Of a stretch of 64,000 nt of DNA, positions 38,801-50,086 are shown in pieces. This stretch comes from Sitta carolinensis. Taxonomy: Eukaryota; Chordata; Aves; Passeriformes; Sittidae. The DNA lies in contig JAVUNC010000019.1 in NCBI GenBank assembly GCA_032173965.1, positions 10,465,234-10,529,233 of the forward strand, written 5' to 3'. A model generated the notes under the pieces. The model searched no databases. It was not told the DNA's origin and was given only the letters and a program-made list of their open reading frames with translations. The stretch's first letter is position 1. Each line of letters opens with the position of its first letter. Made by a program: the position numbers and the translations under genes.

Positions 38801-41800
38801 GGGTCCTGGAGCACTCAGCTCCCTCTGTACAAGCAGGGCAGACAGCAGGAGCATCTCAGCAGAGCCTCTGCAGGAGAAGGAAATGTGCTGCAAGCAAAAG
38901 GAAGTGCCTAGCCCCTCCTAACAGAGACAGAGGAGAAAACCCCAGAGTCAGTTCATGGCACAACAGTCTGAGGATACTCTGCAAAAGCAAATTGTAAGAG
39001 CTGAGAGCAAATAAGAGAACAAATTGGATAGCAGAACACTGCTTCAGTGGGTAAAGGGGCAGAGCAGAGCAGATAAACGGGGGAGCAGTAACCAGCTGGA
39101 CCCAGAAGGGGAGACCATTTGCAAAGGAGAAAGAGCAATAGATCCAGTCTGTGCATTTAGAACAAAGCAAGCCAGGAAGATGGCAGAGGCATTAAAGAAC
39201 ACAGAAAAAGGACCAGTAAGAGATGTGTGGACATGCTGCTGGACAAATGTGGGTATCAGTGGTAACCAACAGGACCTATTTCTTTCTGTATGATTTAGAA
39301 TTTGAGTAAGAAGATGAGAATGTTAAGGCCTAAAATTAATAATTAACTCCTGTGTCTCTCTATATAAAGGTGTGCTTCCATTCTGCCCATAGATAAGGCT
39401 TTGAGCCTGCTGTCATCACTTGCTATGCAGGCATCTCCTCAGTTACCACAGCATCACTTCTAAGCACAAGACCTGCAAGGCTGGCCCTCCAACAGAGCTA
39501 GCAGATCATTGTTCAGGCCAATCCTTCTGTTTAATCTAAAAGAGAGCACTCTTCTCCCTGTCCTTATGTCTCTGTTCAGGAACTGACAGACCATATTTCT
39601 CCCAGATCCTTCCTCAGATACAGCTGTGCCTGTGTTTGCAGAGCCCATGGCTCAGCACAGTGTCAGGAAGGACTTCTGTAAAACCCATCAGCACCACGTG
39701 GCCCTTCTCTGACACATTTCAGGGATGCTTTGCAGAAACAGCCTTCCGGTAAGTCTGATGTTACCTTTTGCCACAGCAAGACAGGGTACAGCTTTCTAAA
39801 CAAAAGAAGCCATTTCCTTTTACATTAAAAAAAAAAAAAAATGCATCATAAAAACCCTTCTTTGGAAAGCAGCCTTTTGCAAAATTATTCTAGACTTTTT
39901 CTTACTACATTCAATGCCAAATACAGGCTTTGACAGTACCTGGTTTAGAGCCTTAGCCAAGCCATGTTCTCTGCTGTCATGGCACAAAAGCTGGGTTGAG
40001 TATTTCTTGCAGCAATCAGTTTATTTCCTAGAACCATAGTTTGGATTAGGCTGAAACTGTTTGAAAATTCAGGTTGTGTCCAAACTGGGCATTAGAGCAC
40101 AACTGCCCAGCCTTCCTGTAGACATCCTGAACCCAAGGCAAGGGAAACACCTTGTAACCATTTTTGGGTGAGAAAGCAAAAAATCCATGAGCTGTCTGGG
40201 ATGGGGAAAGCCAAAGGCCTCGGCAAGATTTACTTGCAACCTCAGCTTACACAGGTAGCTCTGGAAAGATGGAAAAGAGTTTTGTTTCCAATGGTAAGTA
40301 CCATCATGGCTTCTAGGTACAGTCTTCACTGTGATCTCTAATACAATCTCATCTAATTTAGCTCAGGCTGAGGAATCCATTGGCTTTTTAAAGGTATAGC
40401 TGTCATGTTGCTCATGAAGATGTCCAACCACTTCTCTCCCACCTACCTAGGATCCTAATTTCTGGTCCTTTAGCTTTCCTCTCTCCCAACTTTGTGTTTT
40501 GTTTTTTGAACTTTCCCTCATGCAGCAACATTTTCTGCACCAAAATGATCACTCTTCTTTTGAGACCTGCAACCCTTTTGAAAATCAGGTTAGCTAATGC
40601 ATCCTGCTGCCCACTTCCCATAGCTCCCATTGACAACAGCCATGTGATTTTGCATATCCACTGGGTCACAGGTGGATAAACTGCAGAAACCATGTAAACC
40701 AGGAAACACCAGAGAGAACAAATAACTCCATGTCAGACAGGGCTGGCATAACTTTAGCTGCTGCCTTCAACACTTCCTATCGTTGAACTTACAGAGGCTG
40801 CAACACAGCACCTCTGGCCACCAACTCCACCTGCTTTTATGAGGCACAGTACCTTTAAAAACCTAGGCTGGGCAATGCACTGGGGAATTCCTCTTCAAGG
40901 TTTCAAAGGCTCTGAGCCCTGACAACATCCATAGAGCAGGACAAAAAACTCCTGGTCTGTTTGGACCCTTCTGACAATAAATTCGCCTGTCAGCTTGCAG
41001 CATCACAGTGCTGCTAAGCCACTGCCCTACAATGAGTTTTTGGTGGCTTAGCCTCTGGAGAGCCAGAGAGCCTCTTGATAACTGATTTGCATGACCTGTC
41101 CCCACTTTGCTGACTGCAGCCACCAAAGCCCAAGAGGGTTGTATTCCCTGTTGTTACAAAGGAGTAAAAAACCAAGTCTTTTGCCTTCCCATTCAAAACC
41201 AGAGATAATTTGAAACTCAGCTAAATTTCTACTTGATAGAAATTTTCCTTAGGAGGAAAAAGCAAGAATGGCCAGTGAACTTTTTCTTCCTGAAAGGCTG
41301 AACTGCATCAGCTAGAGAGGCAGGACAAAACTCAGCAGTGAAAAAGACCATCACAACAGAGCTTGTAAGAGCAGCCATCATCTATCTCATCGTGCAAAAC
41401 CAAAATGTTTCACCTATGGCTTTGCACATTTTTTCCCACCAGCAGATGTTTGGATTCTTCCCCTAGCACACAGTACTTGAACTCTTCTGTACAAATACAA
41501 CCCACCTTGCTGACAAGTGTGCACAGGGATGTGGGCTGACTGATGGCACAGCCCACCAGCTCTTTGCCCACAGCAGAGGCAAATTGAGGCTTTTATTTCA
41601 GCCAAGGATGAGCTAGCTGGGACAGCACTTTTCAGCGCAGCTGTGTCTCCTGCCAGTGCATGGAGGACATCCCACTGATGAAGGTTTTTCCTTTCCTCAG
41701 GGAGGAGAAAGCCTGTTCCAGCCCTTTTCCTGCACAGCCCACCTTCTTCCTTTGCAGGCTGCAATGGGAACAAGGCCAGCACTCAGCTGTTTTCTTGTCC

Positions 41801-44800
41801 CTGACAATTCCCCAGAGGAGAAGGCAAAGGATCCAGGCCAGCAGCTGCATCTTTCCTTGTGTCACCAAGGGCTTATCTCTGAGGAGAAGCAGCTCACAGC
41901 AGCAAGCTTTGCAAAGTAGATAATGCAAAAAACTGGTGCCTTGCAGTGTGTTGCACATAAACCCTGGACAGCTCTCTCCCAGCTGAATCCACACCCTTAC
42001 TCAAAGCTTGTCCATAAGGCAGTGCACAGATTAAAGTCTTTGGCTTCCTAGAGTGCTAGGTCCTTACTCTAAGGCCACTATGCCATTAACAGAGCATCCA
42101 GATCCTAAGGAAAGGGGCACCTCTCTTCTGCCAAGGCATATCCAGCATCTCTCTCATTCCCACTTTACACTGAGGCTGATATGCTACAGAAGACTCACCA
42201 AGGACTACTCAACCAGCATCCCAGCTCCTGGGCCCCTTCCTTCTCTGATGTTTTCCCTCACAAAATTTCTAGCTCAAATAAGGCACTGCTGCAAAAGGTT
42301 TCCAACTAAGCTCTGTCTCAAAGGGAAGTCACTGCCAACACACCATGGGGATACCTTCCTGTCCCATATAAAACCTGTTAAAATGCAGCCCAAAGACCAC
42401 AGAAAAAGCAAAATACTCAAAGTATTGCTGTTTTCAACAAAGCTATTCCTGCCTTAATGAGATAAGCAGAGAACCAAGTGACCTGTTTTACCACGTGGTA
42501 GGACCAAAGTCTCTTGAGAAAGTCAAATGCAGTCATCCAGAGTATCAGACAGAAACAAAAACATGGCTCTCAAATACAGGAAGAAGTTTGAAAATAGAGA
42601 TTTCCAATCACTTGGATGTTCTCCTTTCTGGTACCAGTTACTGTATCTCTGTAATGCTGCACAAAGAATGGTTCAGTTTTCAGATATGGGTTACTTGTCT
42701 TCATGTCACAGCAATCACAATTACATAGGCTGAAAATATACTTTCTTCCAAATGCATTTTGGCATGGCCAGGAAAAAAACCAGTCCTGTTGCTGTTCAGA
42801 AAGGCAGTCCCTTATCTCCAGAGATTGCAGATAAGATGTTTGAGTGTCTGCAGCAGCTCAGTACATTTCAAGCAGCCGCCTAAGGGGGAGGTTAGAGTTG
42901 CTTTGAATGAGGCTGTGCTGTCTGTTGGGCTGCTCCTCTTATCAGGTTCATCTGAACACAATTGTCACCTCTTTTCTACCCCTGGTTTTCATGTCTGAGT
43001 CATAAAGAGAGAGGTAAAAAGTGCACAAACCTGAGAGAAAAACATACCATACATAATGTTTACCATTTTACCACCATGTTTACCACCAGAATGGCAAAAT
43101 GCAAAAGCATTTAGCCAAGTTACCCAGTTCATGACAACATTATTTATATCATAACAGGCCTAAACACCCTGCCAAATAAAAAATGCCAAGATTAAAACCA
43201 ATGCACTCCTTTCACAGATTTTTATCAGATAGTGTTTATTTCTGTTGCATGGAGCACTAATGTCTCAAAGTTATTTTTATACCCACTACTCCCTGCTGAC
43301 TACTTTCCTCCGTTCAATGAATAATGTTTCCAGGAACATTAATAAATCTTGGAGATTAATCAGACCACCAGAACCTATTCAGACACAAGGAGCTCTAGGA
43401 ATCCCAACAAGTTCCAGAAAACATTCTGTAAAGGTCTGATGCTAGGACATTCTTCATCTCTTCTGCTTTCTGATCTAGCAGAACAAACATCTGCCTCCCT
43501 GAGATTCAGCAGCTCAAACATTTGGCTCCCTAAAACATGTACTGAGGAACATACAAGTCTGGGAAACATTGTCTAGAGACAGTGATGACGTAAAAGGCAA
43601 GACTGTCTCCTAAATGAACGCACATAGCAAGGAGAAGAGAAATATGCTTAAACCTGCCATATTCTAACAAACCCTGCAATCTGTAGCATCAATCACAAGT
43701 CAGTGTCATTCAGAGCAGCCTCAAGGTTGCTCTAAACTGCACTGAAGATGGGAAAGAGAAACATGGGGAGCTTAAAATCCCCTCCAGCCAGGGCTCAGTA
43801 TCAAGCTGTTGACCATCAACACAAGATGTTCGCAACAAGATGTTCGCTACTCTGCTGAAACCAGAAGCTACTCACAGAAATTTTCCCATGCATATCTCCA
43901 GCAAGCAAAAAGGAAACTGTCAGGTGAAAAAATCCCATTTCCTGTTCCCCCATACTGCCAGGCATAGTGAGAAGGTGCCATACCTGTAGGTGACATGCAC
44001 TGCTGTGCCAGGCTCATCTCTCTCCCAAATCAAAGCCACTCTGTTCGGAGAATTTTCGACGTGCTGATCCAAGCAGTTTACTGTAAAAAACCCCAAAGGT
44101 TGAAACAAAGCCTGATCATATGAAAGGTGCTTTGTAAACCTAGCTTGGTCGAGTGCAAGAGCAAGCAAATGCAAGATGAAGCATCAGTTTTTAGGTTGCT
44201 AGGCACACAGTAATGTATAACAGAGGAACTGAGAGCATCTGCAGCTCTAGTGAAGCTATACAACAAATTCTACACTTAATTGGCACAGTGGCCTTAGAGA
44301 TGGATACCCATAAGAGGCCATGGCCAATTCAGCTCAGCTTAGCTCCACTGGCTAAACTTAAGCCAGCCCAAATCCTTCCCCTGCTCCCAGCAGCTCAAAG
44401 ACATGACACCCTTTTGATGCTTTTGCTCCCCAGAGCAGCATTTCACTACAGAACTCAGACAGTCTTCCCCACCTGGCATATTTAGAACTGAACCATTTGG
44501 ATTTTCTAATTAAAGCTCATGTGAAACATTTTTATTCCAGGATATAACAAAGAGCTGAACCTCAGCTAACTGAAAATATCTAAAACTGTAGGATCTATGG
44601 CAAACACAAAGTTCAGAAACCTACAAATTATCAGACCCATGGGAAAGATTAACGTGTCTCGGGCTGTGTATTCCACCTCCTAAAATTTAAAGGTATAAAA
44701 TTCCCTTTCAAAGGCGCATCTCTCCCCATCAGCAACTTGAAGTGGAGAAATTAGGGAGAGGACCCAACCTGAAAAAATTTATAGAATCCACAAAAGAACC

Positions 44801-47598
44801 TGTCTGTATGACCAGTAGCAACTTGACTGATAGTTACAGAAATCCTTGTTAAGTATTAATTCCAAGACTATATGACACTTACTTATTACATTGTAATCTT
44901 TCAAAGGCAGTTACTTTATTTCAATTGGTAACTAGTCAGGGACACTGCTGTATAACTCAGAGAAAACCTTTTTAAAAATTGCCGGATTTCAGATCATATT
45001 TCCTGGAAACATTAATACTGATGGGAATGGATTTCGTCTTTCCAGATAAACTGGAAAAATCTGTGTGCTGTAATAGCTTTGGCTGTTTTGTGATCACACC
45101 ATCATACTACCACAACGGGTAGGAATGAGCCTCTAAAGGTGCACAGAGAAAGAAATTCCTAAGAATTTAACACATTTCATTATACAAACAAGTGTTCGTC
45201 TCAAAAATTTGAAAAAGCTTTCTTCAGCTGTTTAAAGTCTTTTATTTTTAATGCAAAATCCTGTAGCAGTACTGTAAAATAAAAGAGACAAAGCCATTTC
45301 TTAACCATCCTATTATGATACAAGAGGACATATTCTAGTGGGGAATGCTTTAAGCAGCTGTACATTGGTTTCCTCTACCTGTGTTCTCTGGTGTGGTCAG
45401 TCCACAACAAGTAGCAACTCCCAGCCCCTCGCAGCTACACCCTCTCACATTGTGCCACGCTACTGTGAATCACATGAAGTGGCATTCATTGCCCAAGCAA
45501 CTTTTCTTACTAGTGAGCAGCCACACAGGCCTTCAGAGGGAATTTCTGCTGCAGAAAGCCCTGGCTGAGCCAAGTGGGAGCTTTAGCTCTGTGCTCGGTA
45601 AGAACCACCAGGTGAACCAGAGCCAAATGCTATTATTTCCTTCCTGATCTTAGGCTTACAAGAGCCTTTTGCTCATTTTGCAAAATAGAATTTAGTGACC
45701 TTCCCCTTACTACTACACCCTAGTGGTTTCTCCATACATTTTCTTGCTTCCTTGGCTGCTCAGAAACAATTCATCTCATTAAGACAAACTCCCAAGAATG
45801 TGTCTTGGTGGGAAGTGCAGTAGCTTGCCAGGTTATTCTCCTGGCCAGGAGTTACAGTGCAAGAAATCCAGAAGTCCTGAAGCTCACAGGTCCCTAAAAT
45901 CCTACTGCAAGGGCCCCCAAGCAAAGAGCATCAGATGACTCAGTTGCTCATGGTTCAGCTGTGCTGGGAGACGTGCACACAGGATGTTCTGGATCAGGGA
46001 CCTGAACTGTTGCCATGTTTCTGCGGCCAGTGTTCAAATCAAGAGGTGAAAGGACAAAATCAGAGACTCCTATCTGAAAAACAGTCACTTGGCTGTGGCA
46101 AAGTACTGCCTTCATCATGCTTGAGAAGAAAACCAGCAGCAGCAAACCTGTTTAATTCTGTGCATCTGTTTCAGAGGCCTATGATTTCCTTTTATGTATG
46201 CAGAGAAAACTAAGCAGCATTTTCTGTTTGCTGAGGAACTAGACCCAAGGCCAAGAAACATCTGGATATCAAAGATCTGACACAGGATCCAGAAGAAAGT
46301 GTTGATCCCACTCTACAGAGGAAAGAAATAGATCCCTGATAGGCTATGCTCAGACAAGATCTTCCTTTCAAGAGGAATTAATGAAAACGAAACTCTGGCT
46401 AAAATCCTCTGATTGCTGGCTGCTGGACACAGGGCTGTAAACACATCGCCATAAGCTTAGGATCCACTGCTGGCATCATCCCCTGGGAGGAGACACTTTC
46501 TTATGTTCTCTGGAAGACCTGAGGAGGGTTTCCTCTTTTGGCTGTCAAAAAAAAAGTGGCCAGAGATATTACAGTTTTTGCACTACTGAACCAGTGCCCT
46601 CCCTGAGGAATGGGAAATGAAGGTCAGAAATGCTCATCCCTGTTAAAAGACATCAGCACAGTGTGGTACCCTGGATGGGCCCGGCCCTCATCCCACTGGA
46701 TGAAGCATGGCCACAGCACAGAAGAGCCTTCAAGGCAGATATGGCATGGACAAAACTCAAAGGCAGTCAGGGGCAGCCACGGCAAATTTTACTGTTGTTT
46801 CACGCTGAGTGGCAAAATTGGAAGAAAAGACCAAGATTCTCGTTGAAAAAAAAAAAAAAAAAAAAAAAAGAAAAAAAAAATAATAAAAGAAATCCCTGCA
46901 GCTTCTGCCATAAAAGCTTGGCACCGTTCCCCACCTGTAGATCATCCTGAGCCACCACGGGGCCGGACAGCACCCAGCGCCCGCAACAGGCAGAACCCAG
47001 GCTGGGCATCCCAGCGACGCGGCTGCGGCCGATGGCCGCGGGTCGAAGGGCGGCCGCCCGCGAGGCAGCGCCCGGGCAAGAGGCTTAGCCAGAGTTATCC
47101 CGGCTTTGGATTTTCTCCCCGCTTCCAGCATTTCGCAATTCCCGGCTTGTTTCCTCCCAGTGCCGCCCAACCGAAATCCTCGTTTTCGCCCCCGAAGACG
47201 GGCGCTGACGAAACTTTGCCCCGCGGCACGCCTGCCGTGCAGCCCGGCGGCAGCAGCGGGCGGCCCCGCCGGGCGCGGGGGATGCGCGGCCGGGACGCCT
47301 TACCCGAGACGTTGAGGCGGCCGCCCAGGAACCAGCGGGCGGAACCAGCGGGCTCGCCGGGCTGGCAGGCCGTGTGGAAGGGACTGTCCCAGCGCAGCCA
47401 CCCCCGCGCCATGTCCGCCCAGAACCCGGCGGGGTCGCGGGCAGCCCGCTCCCGCCAGGCCCGGTACCCGCCGGGCGGCAGCGCCCCGGGGGGCCCCGCC
47501 GGGCTGCAGCAGCTCCGGGCCGCCACCGGGGCCCGGCCCGGGGGGCGCGGGCGGCCGAGGGCGCGCAGAGCCCGCGCTCGGGCGGCGGCCAGCGCCAT
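20647..47598 (-). CDS. ACSS1: ACSS1, mitochondrial acetyl-CoA synthetase (14 coding exons, complete)
   Basis: Converts acetate, ATP and CoA to acetyl-CoA, AMP and PPi in the mitochondrial matrix. The 14 exons total 2025 bases, 674 residues plus stop; human ACSS1 is 689. Residues 1 to about 40 are Arg/Ala-rich without acidic residues, a mitochondrial presequence. ANL-superfamily motifs are complete: P-loop [11 protein letters not shown] (280-290), DTWWQTETGG (428-437, with the acetyl-pocket Trp), YYFTGDGA (D520), [20 protein letters not shown], and PKTRSGK with the catalytic, acetylatable lysine K629. That lysine corresponds to the SIRT3-regulated site in human. The mitochondrial form is chosen over cytosolic ACSS2 by the presequence, human-like wording throughout and its place beside APMAP. 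All introns are GT-AG and all phases close. The largest introns are 2 (about 7.1 kb) and 9-11 kb from the 3' end. Nothing suggests inactivation. Confidence 0.97.
22160..22278 (-). CDS. ACSS1: ACSS1 coding exon 13
   Basis: Encodes [20 protein letters not shown] and [15 protein letters not shown]. Acceptor CTTCTAG, donor TCTG|GTAAGT. Confidence 0.96.
22856..22919 (-). CDS. ACSS1: ACSS1 coding exon 12
   Basis: A 64-base exon encoding [20 protein letters not shown]. Acceptor GTGAAG, donor GAAG|GTATGT. Confidence 0.95.
23811..23840. repeat. 15-bp tandem duplication in an ACSS1 intron
   Basis: Two exact adjacent copies of agctgacataaatca in the intron between exons 11 and 12. Confidence 0.85.
24251..24378 (-). 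CDS. ACSS1: ACSS1 coding exon 11 (hinge region)
   Basis: Encodes [20 protein letters not shown] and [20 protein letters not shown], the ANL hinge between large and small domains. Acceptor GCTGCAG, donor CATG|GTAAGT. Confidence 0.97.
25987..26113 (-). CDS. ACSS1: ACSS1 coding exon 10
   Basis: Encodes [19 protein letters not shown], then [18 protein letters not shown]. Acceptor CCTGCAG, donor CCCAG|GTAAGG. Confidence 0.96.
26311..26399. repeat. Compound microsatellite (TCTCTG)n-(CT)n-(TA)n
   Basis: Lies in ACSS1 intron 9, between exons 9 and 10. About seven TCTCTG units run into CT dinucleotides and then about ten TA dinucleotides. Confidence 0.95.
26543..26655 (-). CDS. ACSS1: ACSS1 coding exon 9
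   Basis: Encodes [20 protein letters not shown] and [15 protein letters not shown]. Acceptor TTCCAG, donor GAAT|GTGAGT. Confidence 0.96.
27120..27177. repeat. A-rich (AAAC)n simple sequence
   Basis: Runs of A interrupted by single C bases, in ACSS1 intron 8; it may be a decayed retroposon tail, but no body was recognised. Confidence 0.7.
30416..30508 (-). CDS. ACSS1: ACSS1 coding exon 8
   Basis: Encodes [20 protein letters not shown] and [10 protein letters not shown], the acetyl-pocket motif. Acceptor GGTCTAG, donor ACAG|GTAAGA. Length 93. Confidence 0.96.
31092..31229 (-). CDS. ACSS1: ACSS1 coding exon 7
   Basis: Encodes [20 protein letters not shown] and [12 protein letters not shown]. 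Acceptor TTTTGCAG, donor TTCAG|GTAAGG. Confidence 0.96.
31510..31657 (-). CDS. ACSS1: ACSS1 coding exon 6
   Basis: Encodes [38 protein letters not shown] and [11 protein letters not shown]. Acceptor TTTGCAG, donor CCCAG|GTGAGG. Confidence 0.97.
33261..33413 (-). CDS. ACSS1: ACSS1 coding exon 5 (ATP P-loop)
   Basis: Exactly 51 codons. Contains [19 protein letters not shown] and [17 protein letters not shown]. Acceptor TTGTTAG, donor CAAG|GTAACT. Confidence 0.97.
35339..35514 (-). CDS. ACSS1: ACSS1 coding exon 4
   Basis: Acceptor TTTTTAG, donor GAAGAG|GTATGT. It encodes [20 protein letters not shown], then [19 protein letters not shown]. Length 176. Confidence 0.95.
35695..35960 (-). mobile_element. 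Old CR1 LINE fragment, antisense, in ACSS1 intron 3
   Basis: The reverse complement matches the CR1 3' region loosely. Plus-strand phrases are ggttatccagtctatctccc, gaggaagtctttcccaacat and ccagcctcagtatcactcat. More diverged than the other two copies. Confidence 0.65.
36639..36838 (-). CDS. ACSS1: ACSS1 coding exon 3
   Basis: Acceptor TGCCACAG, donor GACT|GTGAGT. It encodes [36 protein letters not shown] and [19 protein letters not shown]. Length 200. Confidence 0.96.
43821..43848. repeat. 14-bp tandem duplication in ACSS1 intron 2
   Basis: acaagatgttcgca is followed at once by acaagatgttcgct. Confidence 0.85.
43984..44080 (-). CDS. ACSS1: ACSS1 coding exon 2
   Basis: Acceptor TTTTTTACAG, donor TACAG|GTATGG. 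It encodes [19 protein letters not shown], then [13 protein letters not shown]. Length 97, in phase. Confidence 0.95.
46846..46890. repeat. Poly(A) tract in ACSS1 intron 1
   Basis: About 45 bases, nearly pure A with one G and a TAATAA end. It lies immediately inside the CpG-rich ACSS1 promoter flank. Confidence 0.9.
47304..47598 (-). CDS. ACSS1: ACSS1 coding exon 1 (presequence)
   Basis: ATG 47598-47596 sits in CCCCATGG, a strong initiation context. The open frame extends upstream without a stop, but homology and the presequence ([19 protein letters not shown]) favour this start. It ends [11 protein letters not shown], donor TCGG|GTAAGG; 98 codons plus one base. Confidence 0.9.
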
Positions 47599-47666
47599 GG
47601 GGACACAGCCCTGTGCCGCTGTCCCCGCCGCGCCCGCCCGGACCGGGAGAACGAGGGGGAGCGAAC

Positions 47667-47722
47667 GAGAGAGAGAGAGAAAGAGAAAGAAAGAAAGACA
47701 GAGAGACAGAGAGAGAGAGAGA
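47667..47722. repeat. (GA)n/(GAAA)n purine tract just upstream of the ACSS1 start
   Basis: A 56-base purine-rich run with two C interruptions, 70-125 bases 5' of the ACSS1 ATG, so a CT-rich tract in the mRNA sense. Confidence 0.9.
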
Positions 47723-47770
47723 CCGCCTGCGGGGAGGGGCTGCCCCGGCGGGGCGGCTCCGGGAGCGCCG

Positions 47771-47909
47771 CACTCCGCACACCCTGCATCCCCCGGAGCA
47801 CCCTGTGCCCAGGGACACCCCGCACCCGGGAGCACTCCGCACCCGAGAGCACCCTGCATCCCCCGGAGCACCCTGCGCCCAGGGACACCCCGCACCCGGG
47901 AGCACCCGC
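47771..47909. repeat. 70-bp minisatellite upstream of ACSS1
   Basis: The block starting accctgcatcccccggagca recurs with a 70-base period (47781 and 47851), nearly identical for about 1.8 copies. Internally it is built from shorter gcaccc-type subrepeats. Confidence 0.88.
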
Positions 47910-48822
47910 GAGATACGCGAGGTACCTGGAGAGAGAGACCCAGCACTTTCCTCAGTGGCGATATCTATCACCTGCACGGATGTGCAGGCAGGGGTGCACC
48001 CCTGTTCACATCCTCCCCACCACAGCAGGGGTGCCCAGGTACAGCCTGGCACTTTGCCGTAAAAAGCAGCTCTCGGCACACACGCACGCTGTCCTATCTA
48101 CCGCTGGTGTCCATCACCGCACGCCCGGACACAGCACAAAGTGAGCACGGCCAGTGGCACAGTCCTCATGCACAGACAGTACTTGTGCTCGTGGGTACCA
48201 CCACACACACAGCTGTCATAACCCAGTCCCCTCTGCTCAAAATAGGGTGTCCCTAAGCGGGATACACACCCATTTTTTGCTTGGCAGCCTTATGAGCACC
48301 ATCATTACCGTAAGGTAGAATTCCTGGCTTTGGTATCACAACAATTCTTCCTCCATATTAACCTAGGGACAAGATTTCAGACCGACTTCAAAGTGCAAGC
48401 CCTCAACAATGAGTAGTGAGGTTTTACAGCAGGTAACACAGAGCTTATTCCTTGTCCCTACCAGAGACATGCGCTTTTCTGGCATGAAGAAACGAATTAT
48501 TTTAAACAGCTTGGTCCCCCCTCCCCGCACGGAGTCTGAAAGCTCAGAGTGGCGTGGTCTGGGCACCCTTAAGAACTGCAAAACTACCTGAGCACCAACT
48601 CTACTCACTCCCAGGGTTTGGGTAGGCAAAGCACATTTCATGTTCAAGAATAAAAACTTGAAATAACACTGTATGCTATGAAGCTTCTTCTGGCAGTGGT
48701 AGAAACAAATGGTGTTCTTCTGTTCTAAAAATATCACAAAGCACTTTTTTACGTGTGGCTTTTGTGTGAGATTTTCTGACACTGCTGAACTTTTCTAATG
48801 TGTTTTATAGGTAACAAGCAAG

Positions 48823-48905
48823 AATAAATATGATTTTAAATAGTATTTCTTGTAACAATCGTAATTAATAATAATAAATACAATTTTAAATACGATTCCT
48901 TGTAA
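48823..48905. repeat. Imperfect direct repeat, 33-bp arms, 50-bp period
   Basis: aataaatatgattttaaata and its near copy aataaatacaattttaaata start at 48823 and 48873; each is followed by a ttccttgtaa-like end. Confidence 0.75.
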
Positions 48906-50062
48906 AGTTGGCATTAGCAGATGGCTGCTGTAGTTCGATATTGCTTCCTTGTGGTTTGACTGTCACTTTCGGTTTGCCCAAGCCCTAAATTCCAAGCAGC
49001 AGCACGTGTGCCACCTGGTGACAGACTGGGGCACGGAGAACACTTCAGCTTTCACTTGGTTTGCCCAAGGATTGCTCAAGTATTCTATCAAAGATGACTT
49101 ATACGTAAGTCCTACCTCCTTCAGGATTTCAGAGGAATGTTTTTCACAAAACAAACAAACGAGTTGTCAAAAAAGAAAGCATGAATTTAAATTATTTGTC
49201 CTCAAAGCTTTCCTGCTTCATTTGCAGACCTTGAAATCTAGGAACCCTTCTCTGGTTTTCTTCCACCAAGGCTAATTTTCCTTTTCTACCTGCAAGTGTT
49301 GTTTTGCTCATGATTCACCATAACATTCCCCACTCTCAAATTTTGGCTGCCTTTTTCCTCAGAGAAAACCATGGCAAGCAGCAGCACAACCCAAATCCAG
49401 TCTGAGTGCCCCATTCAGATGGATTGCTGAACCCATGCACAAGCCCAAATCTCCTTTCTTGCCTCAAAGAGATGAGGAGAGGGAAAAAGAGTCCCTGAGA
49501 TTTTGCAATACCTACTTGTTCTACCTATGACTTTCTGAACAAGTGAGTGAAGGCTAGCATCAGGCTGTTGACTTTTTGAGAAGCAGGGGTGTTACAGAAA
49601 TTCTCATTTTTAAGTATTTTAAGTGTGCCAGGAAAGGCTGGTGCTGGATAAAGGACAGGTCACAGAATTGCTTCCTGCATTCTCTGTGTCTCCCTCCATT
49701 CTTAGGGCCCTCTGGTATTATGGAGTCCCAACAGGAATGCTGGCTTTCCCGTCTCTGGAGAAGCCTGGCGACTGTGATCTGGAAATGCCACCTCTGTGTG
49801 GCACCTTCCAAAGGTTTGTGGCTGCCAGGCAGAAGAAGCCATTCCCTGCTACAGCCAAGCCTCCTGGCACATTCTCCCAGACCAGCCAGGCAATCTCCCT
49901 GCCCTGTAGGAGATTTTAGCAGGTAATAGGCACAGATGCTGAATAGCTGCAGATCTTGGCCTGGGTTAAGGGTCTTCTGTGCTGGTGTCATGGCAGGCAC
50001 TGATGAGCAATGCCAGTAATAGGTTGAGTAGGGGCTGAGGTTTCTGCTGACAGAACTTTAGC

Positions 50063-50086
50063 AAAAAAAAAAAAAAAAAAAAAAAA
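50063..50086. repeat. Poly(A) tract
   Basis: 24 consecutive A, followed by ttaaaaaaac. No retroposon body was recognised. Confidence 0.9.

Larger units (their letters stand above)
46960..47910 (-). promoter_or_regulatory. ACSS1 CpG-island promoter and first exon region
   Basis: CpG-dense sequence starts at about 46960 and spans exon 1 and the upstream leader. The leader holds a GA-rich tract and a 70-bp minisatellite. No TATA box is seen at a fixed distance. Confidence 0.7.

Noticed and set aside
43575..43660. C/D-box snoRNA-like pattern (gtgatga) in an ACSS1 intron
   Set aside because: No matching terminal stem, and the D box is not at a convincing distance.
47598..47946. In-frame upstream extension of ACSS1
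   Set aside because: The open frame continues 5' through the GA tract and minisatellite, but the family start, strong Kozak context and presequence all fit ATG 47598.
47147..48256. 369-residue open frame on the plus strand opposite ACSS1 exon 1
   Set aside because: A shadow of GC-rich CpG-island and minisatellite DNA. It is antisense to a proven exon and composed of Arg/Pro/Ala with repeat-derived REREK and RAPC stretches.
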